Part shown: positions 1 to 12,300 of the stretch, piece after piece
How positions within the stretch are numbered: position 1 is the stretch's first letter
How the letters are laid out: each line of letters begins with the position of its first letter
Origin: Diplosphaera chodatii
Taxonomy: Eukaryota; Chlorophyta; Trebouxiophyceae; Prasiolales; Stichococcaceae
NCBI GenBank assembly: GCA_032358165.1
Contig: JAALGY010000008.1
Location: forward strand, 1,984,001-2,048,000
Reading direction: 5' to 3'
DNA length: 64,000 bases
Position numbers and translations under genes: made by a program
The notes under the pieces: generated by a model
The model's input: the letters and a program-made list of their open reading frames with translations, nothing else
What the model was told of the DNA's origin: nothing
Databases searched by the model: none

Positions 1-78
1 GGTGGCACGGCACACTGACTCGACTGAGTGAACTAGGTCGAGGTGGCGTACCACGCACGGTCTGCTGCCACCTTCACC

Positions 79-3000
79 ATGGCCCCGAGACGACCGTTCA
101 AACTGTTGGCGCAGCGGCCGTCCGGTACATGCCCGCAGGTGGAGGCGATGCGCAACTTCGAGGGGGAGGAGACGGTGCGCGGGCGGCGCGTCAACGTGCT
201 GGCGGGCCTGGAGCTGCACCAGCAGCTGCTCAGCGGGCCCGAGGAGCGCCAGCTCGTCGAGCACATCCGCTCCTGGGTGGCCGCGGTGAGGCGCGAGCAA
301 GGAAGGCGCCGCACAAGCGGCCGCCTGGTGGTGTGTGCAGGAAGTCGTGGAACCCCGGTGCCCTGACTGGGTCGTTGGTGAGAGGTGGTGAGAGGCAGAG
401 CGGCAGCCTTTGGAGCTGGTGTACAACCAAGGCAACCACCGAAGGAGCATAGGAGTCCGCGACAAGTCCTGCTGCTTGCTGAGTGCATGCAGCCGCTGCT
501 GCAGGGCAAGCGGGGGGAGCTGCGGGGCCGCACCTTCAGCGCGCCGCGCAAGTGGATGCCGGGCAAGGGCCGCATCACCTGCCAGTTCGGCTGCTGCTAC
601 AACTACGCGACCGACGCGCAGGGCCGCCCCAAGGGTGCGGTCCACTCGTCACTTCTGTTGCGTGTCATGACGGCCGTAAGAATGCCTTGACCGGCTGCTA
701 TTCGGACTTTTGCCTGAACGATACAGCATTCTCGACCTTCGTGGAAGTGCAAGTGGTGATGTCGTCCCAAGTTCAGACTCCATATGATGCGTACCAGCAG
801 TGTATGAAGCACAAGCAGTTGTGGCTATGTAGAACAATGCACAACTGGGGCCACAACTGTGGCAGCAGTTGGCTGATCAGTGCTCGGAAGGTCAGTAGTC
901 AGAAGGCTGCCTACCATGCACAGCCCTGACTTATTCACCTTGTTCGCTCGGATCACCATTGCTATGTTGTGGTGTGCTGCATTCTCGAAGGAACCCTGCA
1001 GTCCTGACTGCTGCACCGTGTTTGGCCGCTGCACATTGCAGAGACACTGACTGTCAAATGCACAGTGCATGCTATGACAGGCATATGGCCGGCATTTAGG
1101 CTGTCGGCTGTGCCACAAATGCTGACTGTCAGTGTATGAGAGTGTACAAATGCTGTCACAATGTGCTGTCAAAACCTTTGCGCACTCTACTGTCATGAGA
1201 GAGTCGCTTCCATGCACAGGCACGTTGGTTTGAACGTGGGAGTAAGTGATGTTGGTCTGGTTTCGCATGCAGGCATCATCGCGGAGGAGGTGGTGGAGCC
1301 GATGCCGGCGGTGCTCAAGGCGCTGTGCCGGCGGATGGTGCGGTGGCGCATCCTGCCGCCCGACCGCGAGCCCGACACCGCCATCGTCAACGTGTACGAC
1401 ACGGGTGCGCGCGCGGCCGCGCCAGCTGCCGAGCCTGTCAAGAGCCAATGCTTGGCTGCCAGCTGTGCAACGATCAGCATCCGCCGGCTACTGTGCCTTT
1501 TTCCAGATGAAACGAGCACCGCTGCACGTCCTCCGTTGGCCGTGCCTGCTCTGCTGGCGCTGACGCGGGTGTGTGACGACGACGCAGGCGACTGCATCCC
1601 GCCGCACATCGACCACCACGACTTCGTGCGCCCCTTCGTCACGATCAGCCTGCAGAGCGAGCAGGAGATCCTGTTCTCGGAGCGCATCGTGTCGCTGGAT
1701 GCGGGCGTCTTCAGCGGCAAGTTCAAGATGCCGCTGCCGCCCGGTAGGTGTCTCTGCAGTACATGTGAGGACTAGTTCACTGTTGCTCAGCGACAGACAT
1801 AACAGTATGGACGTCAGCAGTGAGGAACAGTGTGATGAGCAAGCTGTTGCGCTGGAGGTGGGTGCATCCTGTGGCAGGGTCCCACTGCTGCTGGGCGGGT
1901 GTGTGCTGCTGCTGCAGCCTGCACATGTTGCCTTCGTGCCACCATGTCACAGCATGCGTCGTGAAGGATCTGATAGTGAGGACTGTCCAGCTGTGTATTG
2001 CTGCTGCCAAGACCAACCAGCAAGCAGGTCAAGCGTATCCATTACATCCATTACATCCATTGCCTGCAGCGCACCCACCCAGCTGCCCGCCACACCGCGG
2101 AGCAAGTGCTCGCGTGTGTAGGGTGCATGGAGTTGTGCGCTGCAGGCTATGCATGGGCAACAGCTGCTTGTGTCTGATGGTGCTACCTACTGGCTCAAAT
2201 CCTCCACTGTATTGGCAAGATTATGCAGCACTGCCATCACGCCAGTGCCTGTGGGCAGGGTGTGGTCATAGTCTCCTCGCGGTGCCAATGCCTGGTGCCC
2301 ACTGCAATGACGGCTGTCCGAGTTTCGCTGGCGCCTCTGCAGGCTCGTGCCTGGTGCTCAAGGGGAACGGCGCGGACATCGCGCAGCACTGCATCCCGCC
2401 GGTGTCGCAGCCGCGCATGTCCATCACGCTGCGCTGCATGGCGCCCAACCACGCGGCCCGGGTCGCCGCCGAGGTGCGCACACAAACACAACAGCACACC
2501 CAACCCTTGGATGCCGAAGCTCGCTCATCTTCAAAACTTCAAGGTGAGACATGCGTGGCAGCTCTACGTGCTGGCAACATGAATGTGACAGCCTCACGGC
2601 TGACTGGCACACGCCATTTCACAGGCGAAGGCGGTGCTGGACGGCGGCGGCACCCTGGTCAATGCCCGCGGGGAGCGCACCCGGGACGCGCAGGACCTGC
2701 CCCGCGGGCCCCGCGCCTGGCTGTCCGGCGCGGACGCGGTGCCGGCCGCCGACCGCAGGTGCCCGCCGCGCCCCCTGTGCACCCCACCCTGCACCGGCAC
2801 AGGCCGTGCCACCTGCCGGCTGCGCTGATGCGCGCCGCCCCTTCTGAGACATACGCTGGCAGAGGCAGCCTGCTGCTCTGGGCGCAGCAGGGGCCCGACC
2901 CCGTCAGTGGCCAGGTTCATGCGGCGTAGGTTGGAAGTGCATCGTGAGGTGTGCACCACTTGCACACGGCACGCGAGCAAGCGTGTGCAGGCCTACGGTA

Positions 3001-3109
3001 GCTGACGGTGCTGTGTCCCCGCGCCTGCAGCGGCATGGACGCGGAGCGGTGGGCCTCCAGGGCGCCGGACAACGATGGGTGGGGCAACGTGCGCCTCACC
3101 GCCGCCTAA
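79..3109 (+). CDS. ALKBH9/10-like 2-oxoglutarate/Fe(II) RNA demethylase
   Basis: Predicted non-heme Fe(II)/2-oxoglutarate dioxygenase of the plant ALKBH9/10 (ALKBH5-related) group, whose characterised members remove N6-methyl groups from adenosine in mRNA. Exons 79-285, 505-634, 1273-1404, 1588-1743, 2343-2473, 2625-2758, 3031-3109 join in phase to about 322 aa. Seen: FGCCYNYA stretch in exon 2; Fe ligands in PPHIDHHDF (H163, D165); VLKGNGADIAQHC with the third ligand near H224; and the cosubstrate arginines in PRMSITLR (R233, R239). All core residues are present. The start ATG at 79 is the first in-frame Met after an upstream stop at 34; a further 5' exon outside the window is possible. The C-terminus is a short unstructured tail. 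Family call is firm; m6A as substrate is inferred from relatives. Confidence 0.88.
2038..2061. repeat. Short tandem repeat TCCATTACA (2.7 copies)
   Basis: Two exact copies of TCCATTACA followed by TCCATT, inside the intron between the fourth and fifth exons of the ALKBH-like gene. No function evident. Confidence 0.7.
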
Positions 3110-3999
3110 GCCCCGCCGCAAGTAGGCCAGCAGCCCCAGGCAGCAACCACGTGATGCGCCGCTGCCGGCTGCGCAGCAGGGGGTGGTTTCTTGCGGCGCG
3201 ATCCTGCTGTGCAGGCTGCGGTTGCACCTTGCTTTCCTACCCTGGAACAAATGCTGTGGATGTGTCGGTCTTTTGCTTGCTGAGTGGCGGCGCTGAAGCC
3301 AGCCTTGACGACGACCCGTGATCCAAGGCACACTGGTTTCGTGGGATAGAGTCGTAAGCAGACTATGCCATTTGCACAAAAGGGCACATTGCTATCTGTG
3401 TTTGACCTGGCAGCCGCACTGCTGCATCGCATGAGGGGTGCCGTATACACGCCATGCTTACCAGCATCTTGTGCTTTTTCACACGCCAAAATCCATTCAG
3501 CTGCCAGAACCATTGCACACGACAAGACCATCACATCTGAGCGAGCTGAGACAAACAGACAGATACAGACGCAGCTACAGTACTTTTGCTTTAAGACAGT
3601 GCTATACGTGTACATTGGTCAGCAGGATAGGTGGCCGTTAAAGCGGCGCAAGCAATGAGGTGCCACGGCCGCGTGCGTAATAGGAATCGGTTGGCTGAGT
3701 CAAAGAAACCACTGAGGGCTTCTCGAATTATTGAAGGAGTCAGACAAATCAGGTCTGGTCACGGTCATGCAAACTAAGGGTGGCAGCCCAGCTACGGTGT
3801 GCTCTGATCTGCTAACGCACTGCCAGAGCTGGGCTGTAGGTGCTGTTATAGGTGCTGCGCCAAGAGCTGCACATAGTCTTCGCCTTTGTACTTGCTACAA
3901 TCTCGTCCTGACGTGCGCTGCAGCCTTTGTCGCTGCTGTGACAGTCAGCTGCTGCTTTCAATGCCGCAGTCTCTAATAGCTGTGGTGGCAATCTGCAGC
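3110..3999. other. Intergenic, convergent 3' ends
   Basis: About 890 nt between the stops of the ALKBH-like gene and the SRR1-like gene on the other strand. It must hold both 3' UTRs. I see no TGTAA signal on either strand close to the stops and no open frame with recognisable protein content. Confidence 0.6.
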
Positions 4000-6144
4000 C
4001 TATTCTGAATCGCAGTCTGCATCCGGCGCAGCAGCGACGCCTGGCGCCGTCACGATGTGGAAGGCGACGTCGTTGAAGGCGCCGGTGACGGGGAAGTCGG
4101 ACTCTGGTATTCCCGTCTCCGCCACAGCGCGCGCCCTCGCGAGTGCCAGTGTCCGAGACGGGCGCGATGCAAACACCTGCCGCATGGACTTTACCGCCCA
4201 AGTCTCCTCGCATGTGTACATACTGTTGCCTGCGGGACGTGAGCATCGACAGTGGCTTCGAGCTGCAGCATTGACTCGAGCCAGCCTGCTGCATGTAAGC
4301 ATGCGCATCACACCATGCCGGGGTCTGAAGCCAGTCAGCACGGCCGGATCCCTACCAATGATGGCGAAGGATGCCAGCTGTGCAGGGGTCCAGTTGGCGT
4401 CGAGCAGCGCGTTGCACAGCTCCGGTTTGCAGTGCGCCAGGTACACCAAGGCACAGCCGCTGCCCCCGCTGTTGTCAGCAGCGCTGGCCGGGACTGCTGT
4501 GGGGCTGGCGGCCAGCCGGTCGGCTGCTGCATCGCTGTGTCCATTGGACGCTGGCATGCAGCAGCTCCCGCCAAACTGGCGGCGGCCATGCTCGTTCCGG
4601 GCGATGAGTGCACACCCCATCTCCCGCAGCAGCAGCTTGTCCACCTGCAGAGCCGCGAGGCAGGTCTTCAGCAAAAGATGCAGCGGAGGAGGAGCGCACA
4701 GCAGGGAGGTGTCATGCTGACTTGGCATTGCAGACACCACAACGCGGTTTGCAGGGACCTCTCAAGGTGTCCTCTCAGGCCTCTGGATGACACCATGAAG
4801 AGGAGACTCGAGTATGGGGTGCTTGCCTCTGTGAAGGCGGGGTCGTAGAGTTGTGGCGGCGCGGCGAGGCGGTGGCCGGCAGCCTCGGCCAGCAGCAGCG
4901 TCAGCGCCAGCTGGCACCTCGGCACAGGGCCTGCAGCGGGTGCAGCACTGCATCGTGTGGGGGACCCGAGACATTGTGAAGAGCGTCGGGCTTTCTAACC
5001 GCCGTCGACGTCAAAGGTGCCTACCTGACTCGAAGGAACCGAGGCCATACGCCACCAGCTCCTGGACATCTGCCCAGCGCCACCGACGCTGCTGAGACGC
5101 TGCCGCCTTGTGCTGCTGCGCTGTGGCAGCGGCCTGCTGCGTCGCTTCTGGCAGGTGAGGCTTTGCAGCTGCGGCGTGGCTGTTTGGACACTCGCCAGCC
5201 GCATGATGTGCTGCTGCAGGCCCATTCTGAAGCTGCGAGTTGGTGGCCGTGTCCCGCTGTGGAGAGCCTGCAATCAGTCATAGTGCAGCATTTGCTGCAG
5301 TAACATTGCGCCACGATTGCTGCGCAGCATGTAACCGATGTGTCTCTGTGCCATTTTCCACGGTCAAGTAGCACCTGCGCTGTCGGTTGCCATGGGGCAG
5401 CTGCCAGACGCCTGGTCCACGGCCATGCTGCCGCTGCCGCCGCTGCTCTCTGGTGCAAGCTGCTCCTGCGGGTGCCGCCGTTGCTTTTGCGACCCTGCAG
5501 CAGGGTCGCTTGCTGAGCTGCCGGCGCCATCGCCCCGAACGCCGTTCGGTGTTCTGTCTCCGGCGCCTGCCGCCTGAGCCTCATCGTCGCTGTTGCCGCT
5601 GCTGGTGTGCAGCGCCGCCATCAGCGCAGCATAGAACGCAGATGCCTGCACATCCCTTTTGGCCTCCAGCACGCTGCGCTTCAGCGACTCCACCTGCAGC
5701 AGGCTTTGCATGGCGCTTCAGCAGGCCTCTACACGTGTGCGTAATGATGTGCTTAGCCCAAAGACGTGCACAGGCATTGGCGGCGGCTGATGCACCATCT
5801 CAGCGAGCGTGGGTGGACATCCCAACTGTAAGGTGCCGTACCCGCTCTGCTGGTGATCTTTCAACCCAGGCCTGCCGCCGCTTGGCCCGGCCGGCACGCC
5901 CCTTTGCACCGCTGCCATGGCCGTTGCTGCTGCCCCAGCCCGGCAGCGGCTCTGGCGGCTCTGCGCCCTGATTCTGCTGCCCCTCGGCTGCTGTGTCGCC
6001 TTCGGCCGCCTGGGCAGAGCGCCTAGTGCCCCGGGTGCCCGCCGCAGGGCTGCCACCGGATCTGTCAGACACACTGCCCGGCTTTTGGCGAGGCTTGCGC
6101 GGCCTGCCGCGGCTTCCCACCACCGTCCAGTCGTCCCCAGCCAT
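4000..6144 (-). CDS. SRR1: SRR1-like protein
   Basis: Homologue of Arabidopsis SRR1 (SENSITIVITY TO RED LIGHT REDUCED 1) and its animal/fungal relatives, implicated in circadian and light signalling and, in other eukaryotes, heme regulation. Exons 6144-5842, 5693-5375, 5168-5025, 4930-4827, 4644-4356, 4229-4000 join in phase to about 462 aa. Seen: the N-terminal DWTVVGSRGR motif followed by a basic linker; an Ala/Gly-rich insert in exon 2; the SRR1 signature ELVAYGLGSFES; QLALTLLLAE; LVYLAHCKPELCNALLDANW; and the split IIG|NSMYTCEE motif near the C-terminus. The fourth intron starts with GC (ACAGAG|GCAAGC), not GT. The protein is longer than many plant SRR1 proteins because of the low-complexity exon 2. 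Confidence 0.87.
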
Positions 6145-6961
6145 TGCGTTCTCCTACAGTCTCACATCTGTGCCGCTGCAGCTGTTGGGGCGCTCCTCAG
6201 CAGTGACCAAGCTCCGGATCAGCCTGATTACGCGTCGCTTTGTCGAATGTACACCTGCAGAATAGCGGCGATGCAATGACCATGTACATTGCATAAGCTG
6301 CATGTTTGATGTGACATGAGACAAACGCCAAGATAGGTGCACTGGCGCCGAAGCTCGTGACGCCTACGTCATGGCGTGATCGAAACGATTGGACTGACTT
6401 CGCACCCGAAAGCTGCGTTGTAGACAGCCTGAGAAACCTTGTCGTTGTCAATGATGCAACCGGTTGGGCCACGCTATTTCAAGCGCCTTGCAAGAGGGCA
6501 AGGTGGGTGCGCTAGTGCCGCAGATCAGACCCACGTCAGCGTCTATTCCTCGAGGTCACACATCAGTATGTGCAGCACTTTGCCATGATGACATCAACAG
6601 TATCATGAACGTCTCAAGCAGTTCAAAAGAGTGAGCCAAGAGTACAAGGCACACAGACTGCTGGGTGCACTGCCTTATTACTCACCTCTCACTCGGCTCC
6701 GGGAACCTAGCCGGTGGTCACCATGGGGGACAGTCAAGACAGCTTGGCCTCGAGGGAGGCAAAGCACCATTCCATGGCCCTCATATTCTACTTACAGCAT
6801 CGTAGTACTGTCTACATACGCTCAGCTGTCGTCGGCACCACTTGCAACGGCCCATCCTGCTGGTCATTGCTGCTGCTGACCTGCACTCACCTGGCCAACC
6901 TGATAGCAAGACCGCATTCCCGCTAGCGTCGCTGTGTGCACTCAATCAAACTGCAGCAGCC
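6145..6961. promoter_or_regulatory. Divergent promoter region, SRR1 / ROMO1-like
   Basis: About 820 nt between two outward-facing start codons. It should carry both promoters and 5' UTRs. I see no clear TATA box and no coding potential. Confidence 0.45.
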
Positions 6962-7538
6962 ATGGGAATTGACAACCGGTGCGTCAACAGGGTCGCAACA
7001 GGAGCCAGTGTGGGCGGCGCGCTGGGCGCGTCAATAGGTGCACGGTGCTGTATACGCGCAATCCGTAGACTGACAGGCTCACCAACCAGCGGCAAGCATG
7101 CTGTCACCTGGAAGCGCGACAGCGACCTATGCAGTGATGGTCTTCGCAAACGCCCAATAATGCCCTGCATGAAACCATGCATGCGGAATGCATTGCACCA
7201 CTCAGCACAGTGCATGCATGGTGGCAGGGGCACTCTACGGCACATATGAGGCCTTCAGGTACCGGGTGCCGGGACTGTACAAGATCCGGTACATCGGGCA
7301 GACGACCCTCAGCAGCGCAGCGGTGCGGTCTTTATGTGTGCTGGGTTGCATTAGAACCTCTTCAATTCCTGCCATTGACGGGACTTCCTCATGATGCTCT
7401 GGGCAACATCACTACCCTATGAATCTAGTATGCATGCGGGTGGCTGCTGAGGCATATGCGTTCCTGCGCTTGCAGGTGTTCGGGCTGTTTCTGGGGGCCG
7501 GGTCATTGCTTCACTGTGGCAGGAGCCAAGGGTACTGA
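6962..7538 (+). CDS. ROMO1/Mgr2 family mitochondrial inner-membrane protein
   Basis: Small two-helix protein of the ROMO1 (human) / Mgr2 (yeast) family. Mgr2 couples to the TIM23 translocase and controls lateral release of preproteins in the inner membrane; ROMO1 is also linked to ROS production. Exons 6962-7037, 7228-7322 and 7476-7538 join in phase to 77 aa, the normal family length. Seen: Gly-rich first helix (VGGALGASIG), the family hallmark GTYEAFRYRVPG, the KIRYIGQTTL turn and Gly-rich second helix ending LLHCGR. Both helices carry GxxxG-type patterns. A TGTAA signal lies at 7730, about 190 nt after the stop. Confidence 0.92.
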
Positions 7539-7729
7539 CGATGACCAAGGTTGGCGTGGCAGTCGAGGGGTTTCGCCTGCAGGCGGCCATGCAAGTGGGC
7601 TGCTGGCAGATCTGTACAACAGCTACAGCATTCACCGTTTTGATGTGAGAAAGGTGGCTCACGTGCAGTGCACGCGTGCCAATTAACACCTGTCGCTGCT
7701 TGGCACGCATGCACATAGCATTGCGTCAC

Positions 7730-7734
7730 TGTAA
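7730..7734 (+). terminator. TGTAA poly(A) signal of the ROMO1-like gene
   Basis: Exact TGTAA, the chlorophyte polyadenylation motif, 192 nt after the stop codon. Position fits a normal 3' UTR; not proven. Confidence 0.5.
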
Positions 7735-7738
7735 GCAA

Positions 7739-8089
7739 CTGTGTGGAACCCAATGTAGACTTGTTGGTCAATGGCCGCCATGATCTTTGAAGGCCCAGCA
7801 AGCTGATACAAATAAAGCTGTATGCCAACAGCAACATCGGCTTCTGCCAGTCAATCCAATGAATGTCGAGCAGCTTGCAATGACCTGCTGTTGCCAATCA
7901 AGTACCGCTCTCAGCGAATGTGCACACCCCCACTCTCACTGGCAATGATGCGTCTCCTGTGCACTAGCCACCACATCCTGTGCAGTGGTCATGGCTTCCG
8001 GAAAGTAAAGCAACAGGCGGATCTGATGGCACAGCCTACACGCTGCGCCTGAGTGCATGGCCTCAACAGCCATCAACCTGAAGTTCTGG
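7739..8089. other. Intergenic, convergent 3' ends
   Basis: Between the ROMO1-like poly(A) signal and the stop of the CREST-like gene on the other strand. No gene seen; presumably the 3' UTR of the latter. Confidence 0.5.
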
Positions 8090-9758
8090 TTATACAGTAT
8101 CAGGGGGCAGAGGACCAGTGGCCTCGAGGTCTGCAAGGAACGCGCCGGTGGCCGCTACGCCTGCAGCTGACAGGAGATGCCATGCGGTGTGGATCAGCGG
8201 CATCTTTGGCGAGACCTGCAGCCATCAGGAATATTTCTAACCATACTGATCTTGCAGTTCTTAGCAGGTTGGCACACGCTTTCGAACCCGCCACACATGC
8301 ACTTGCAGCAACCGGCTCAGCACAGGTGGCTGACATGCGCAGCCGCGCAAAATGCATAGCATGCAGCCTGTTGTTTCAATTGACGCAACGCTTACCTCCT
8401 CTCCAATGAATGCTGCGCCACCAGCTGCAGACGCAGCAACGTGCAGCGCGTGAGCCCGCCTGAGAGCAGGCTGTTTCTGTGCTCGCCGAAGAAAGTCGAC
8501 CTGGCAAGCAAGACGTTCCTGCTTTAGGAAGGCTGCGGCAGGGCTTCTGCCTGTGTACCTTCCAGCATGCTGATGTTCCAGCTGTAGATAGCGGGAATGG
8601 CAACTGTGCCTCTTATCATGCAATGCGTGCAACAGCAACACCCCCTGCAGCACAACAAAACGAGCCTCACCTCAGCAATGGCGCCGTTGACGCACACCAC
8701 TGCGAAGGGCTGGAAGGGAGTCAGCGCCAGCGACAGCGCCGTCGCCGCCCTGGGCGTCCCCGGCCGCGACGCCCGCACCTGCGCTTGACAGTTGGGGCTT
8801 TCTGCGGGTAAACTCCCGGCAGCAAAGGCAGGCAGCCGCAAGGCAGACAGCGATCGTGATGAGCTTCTGTACGTCAGCAATGAGACCCTGGCCGACACCA
8901 TCAACCGGACCGCCGAGCGTGCGCCCACCAGAGCGGCGCTGGCGGCAGAGATGGCCCAGTAGTCCACCTTGCGGCCGGCGGCGCGCCACCTGCCGCTGCT
9001 GCAGTGGTAGGTGATGCTGCCCGCGCCGACGCCCAGCAGCGAGGCGCCATACCACCGCCCCTCCGGCGTCTGCCGCTTTCTGGATGCAGTCTCACATTCA
9101 GTAAGCACAACCGCAGCACCACCACACTGCTTGTTGGGTCTCAGATGATGGCACGTGGCGTGAGGAGGCACAACAGTGAGCAATGAGCGGGCCTGATAAG
9201 CCATCGGTGCTGGGACCTGACCACAAGTTGTGGCATCATAGGGCAATTGAAGGATAGGGCCTGGGGGAGGTGAGGACGCGCTCATCCTTCATGCCTCCTA
9301 GCGGCGGCCACCTCACCTGAGCGTGTGCAGCCCAATGGCAAGGTAGGGCAGCGAAGTCAGGATGTTCGCTCGCCGCTCAAAGGCGTTGTGGTCGCACACG
9401 CCATGCCCCTGCAGTCGAAGTATGATCGCACCATACCATGACGAGAAATGTGGCGCCCTGGCAGTCTGAAGCCCCTGAGCCTGCTCTCTGCTGGCCGCTG
9501 GAATTGAACGTTTGTAACCAATCATCTGAAGCTCACCTGGGGCCGGGAGCAGCTGAGCAGCTGCCAGCCCATGCGCTGGGTAGCCTGAGAGCCGCTCCGC
9601 AGCAAGTGCGCCCACTGCACCTCATACGCAAGCGAGCTGAGGGCCGCCCGGACATCGGTTGACCGACGCAGCAGCTTGCGGCTCGACCTGGGAGCTACAT
9701 CTCCCTTCGATGCTTCTGCAAACTCAAACTGCAGCTGAGGCACAGGCGCGGGGCGCAT
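8090..9758 (-). CDS. CREST-superfamily-like multipass membrane protein
   Basis: Exons 9758-9537, 9408-9317, 9079-8899, 8778-8671, 8500-8396, 8215-8090 join in phase to about 277 aa. After a 100-residue N-terminal part the chain has hydrophobic helices bearing residues in the order expected for the CREST superfamily (alkaline ceramidases, PAQR receptors, Per1, SID-1, TMEM8): NILTSLPYLAIG, then S126/H130 in GAGSITYHCSSG, D144 in RKVDYWAIS, and H245/H249 in IHTAWHLLSA near the C-terminus. In characterised members these serine, aspartate and histidines form the zinc site of a membrane amidase/hydrolase. Assignment rests on these motifs only; I cannot say whether it is a ceramidase or another CREST branch. 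The exon boundary at 8899/8778 was chosen because it keeps the phase and removes an arginine-rich stretch. Confidence 0.6.
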
Positions 9759-10525
9759 TGACCCTGCTGCCAGCTGCCGTCAGCCAACCGTGAAGCGGGA
9801 TCAGTGTTTGTGCTGCGAAAGTACTAGACCACAGACAATAAGAGACTGCTATGCGGTCTGTACGGCCGAGTGAATCAGCCTGCACCTGCTACACAGTTGA
9901 TCGGCAAACTTGTCAAGGTTCAAAAGTGTGATTGATTCACGAGATGGCAGCTCGGCGCTGCATGCTACTCAAGCCGGAGACTGGCAATGCAATAGGTAGG
10001 GATTGGGAAGTCCACTTCAATCCAGACATGCACGTGCTTCAGACTCGACCTGCATCTGGCTGCAGGGCAGCTTCGCTCCTTCATCTGATGCGGGAGCTTG
10101 CTGTTGACCTGCATTGTGTTCCCTTTCAAGACCCTACGATACTACGAGCACCCCAGCTCTGAATAGCACAAGACACAGATGCAATGTCGAATGTGATCGA
10201 TGCTTGCCAGATCTTGTCCTTGGGGAAAGCATCCAGGCAAATAGTGTTATTCAACGCTCTGTGGCAATGAGCCAGGCTCATTGACATCACGGGTTCTTAG
10301 GCAGTTGCCCCGAGTTTCGCTGTGACCATGGCAAGGACGAGTATCGATGATGCTGGTGCCTTCTGTTGTTTGCAACTTCTGCAGGCTTCTTGCATCTATC
10401 CCAGACGCTCAGAGCTATCCATGAAGCCAGACCTACGCCATGTCAGATAACACTCAAGCGAAGTGAGCCGACAACAGTCCATTGTGGAGACTGCTCTGCT
10501 GCGAAGCAACTGGAAAGAAACATAC
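9759..10525. other. Intergenic, same-strand
   Basis: About 770 nt between the start of the CREST-like gene and the stop of the upstream GFA-like gene, both on the minus strand. Expected to hold the 3' UTR of one and the promoter of the other. No coding signal recognised. Confidence 0.5.
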
Positions 10526-11376
10526 TCACCACTTGGGCAGGTCGTCGTTCATGTCGTTGATGCGGGTCCCGTAGAAGATGTGGCACTCAGGCTTGAACTC
10601 AGGCTGATTGGCGTCAGAGGACCTCTCGATGGTCCCCATCGGCACCGCCTACAGTACAAGCGCATGGTCGTCTTCCAATGCTGTACGTCATGCAATGCTG
10701 TAGAGCATGTGCAACCCTGGATTGCACATATGCAAGGGCTGCCCATGCTGCAGCAGATATGTGACAAAGCAGGCCGGCTCAGTAACTACTGGTTCGACTG
10801 AGACCAGCAGGCACAACACTTGCAGGTTCCATCTCAGCGCAGTCCCAACCACTCACAGTTCTAGGCGTGTCGCCAGCGAGCTCGCCAAACATATGGCAGC
10901 CGCAGGTGTTGCATAGGTGGCGTGTCAGCGGATCTGACGACTTGTACTTCAGGAACGAGTCCTGCCCCTTGACTACCTTGACCTGCAAGACCTCAACCCC
11001 ACCGTTCTGCTTGAAGTGTTGGAGATGGGCAACGACAGGGCCCTTTCGGTATGCAATTCCTGCATGTCAAAATATAGGTGACCTGACCTGCTCCGGGGGG
11101 TATGCGGCATTGTGTGCATAATCTGGATCACACGTGAGGAACGATAGTGAATGTACTGTCTGGTGGCGTTCAGCTTGCGCATGGGATGAGTCTTCAGGCC
11201 ATCGCACTGCTGCAGACTGATAGCAAGCACCTGCACAGTACAGCCCACTGCACCGGCGCACCTGATCCCGTCAGCTTCTGGCAGATGGTGCAGTGGCAGA
11301 GCACTTGAAACTTCGGCTTGCCAGTCAGCTGCAGGCCCGTCTTCCCGCACAGGCACGACGTCGTCATCGAGGCCAT
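10526..11376 (-). CDS. GFA / CENP-V family zinc-binding protein
   Basis: Member of the GFA family (glutathione-dependent formaldehyde-activating enzyme / CENP-V fold), small zinc proteins; most eukaryotic members have no proven substrate. Exons 11376-11262, 11059-10857, 10648-10526 join in phase to 146 aa, a typical length. Zinc ligands are all visible: C8-x-C10 (SCLCGKTG), C27-x-C29-xx-C32 (CHCTICQK) and C88-xx-C91-x-C93 (CNTCGCH). The C-terminus ends FYGTRINDMNDDLPKW, typical of the family. Family call is strong; enzymatic activity on formaldehyde-glutathione adducts is not established for such proteins. Confidence 0.88.
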
Positions 11377-12300
11377 CGTTCTGCAAACACAGCATAGTGA
11401 CTGTTCCGCACGTGCGCCGCCTGATGAGTGAGTTGTTACCAGGCGTCAACAGGAGTGTGCTGTCAGATGTACGAGTGCACGCTTAAGTAGAAGATACGTT
11501 ATTGATAGGTAGTGGTATATGACAAGCATTTCACTCCGCTGCTGAGGCACGCTCCATGGTAGGCAACACTGTTAGGAGTCATGGCAGACCGGTCATGCAT
11601 GCGATCCGATCAGAGTTCAAGTTGGCGGAATGCGCCAAAGACCTTGCCACCGGTGGATGTTGCTTGTGCCTGGATTCTAGCGTGACATGCATGCTGACGT
11701 ATGATGCGAATGACAGCCCACCTGCTGATAATGAGCGCGTTACTTCAGATGACTATGTACACGCGATCGATTCCGTGCAGCAGCTTGCAGCGCAAAGTGC
11801 CTGCAAATGGCATGGCTGCACCTGCTGCATTCTCAGCGGCCTTGGGTGGATCCACGTGGAAGCCGTGGCGGTCTGAGAATCCCGCCGGTCCCCTTGCTGA
11901 GATCATGATCAGCTGCCCGAGCCGTTGAGCGAACGCACACACCAGGACACAGCAGCCTATTGCAAGCATTCAGTCTGTCGCGGTATCAAATCTCTGTGCC
12001 TTTGAATCTGCCGGCGTCGGCGGCGGCTACTCACAGCTAAGGTGGGATAGATCGTCTATTCAAACAGCCGACCAGTCGAAGGCTGGCAACTGCACTTCAG
12101 CAATGCCATCTTGGGCACTGCCCGGAACTCGTGACCATTGAGCGGTTGCCTGTGGCGTGGACAGGTTTCAATGACTGCCTGCATGAAGCAGTGACGCTGG
12201 TGCACGCCCACAATCAACTCACGGTGCATGGTAGACTTTAGAGTTGTGCGAACTTGGCTGCTGGATCTGCTTGCAGCTGAAGCTGGCATCTTCCTTGCAG
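11377..12300. promoter_or_regulatory. Divergent promoter region, GFA-like / plastid protein
   Basis: About 920 nt between outward-facing starts. No TATA box or conserved protein segment recognised. A minus-strand open frame at 12056-12388 overlaps the next gene and has no family features. Confidence 0.4.

Noticed and set aside
1193..1726. Minus-strand 177-codon frame
   Set aside because: Antisense to ALKBH exons that carry the HxD motif; no protein features.
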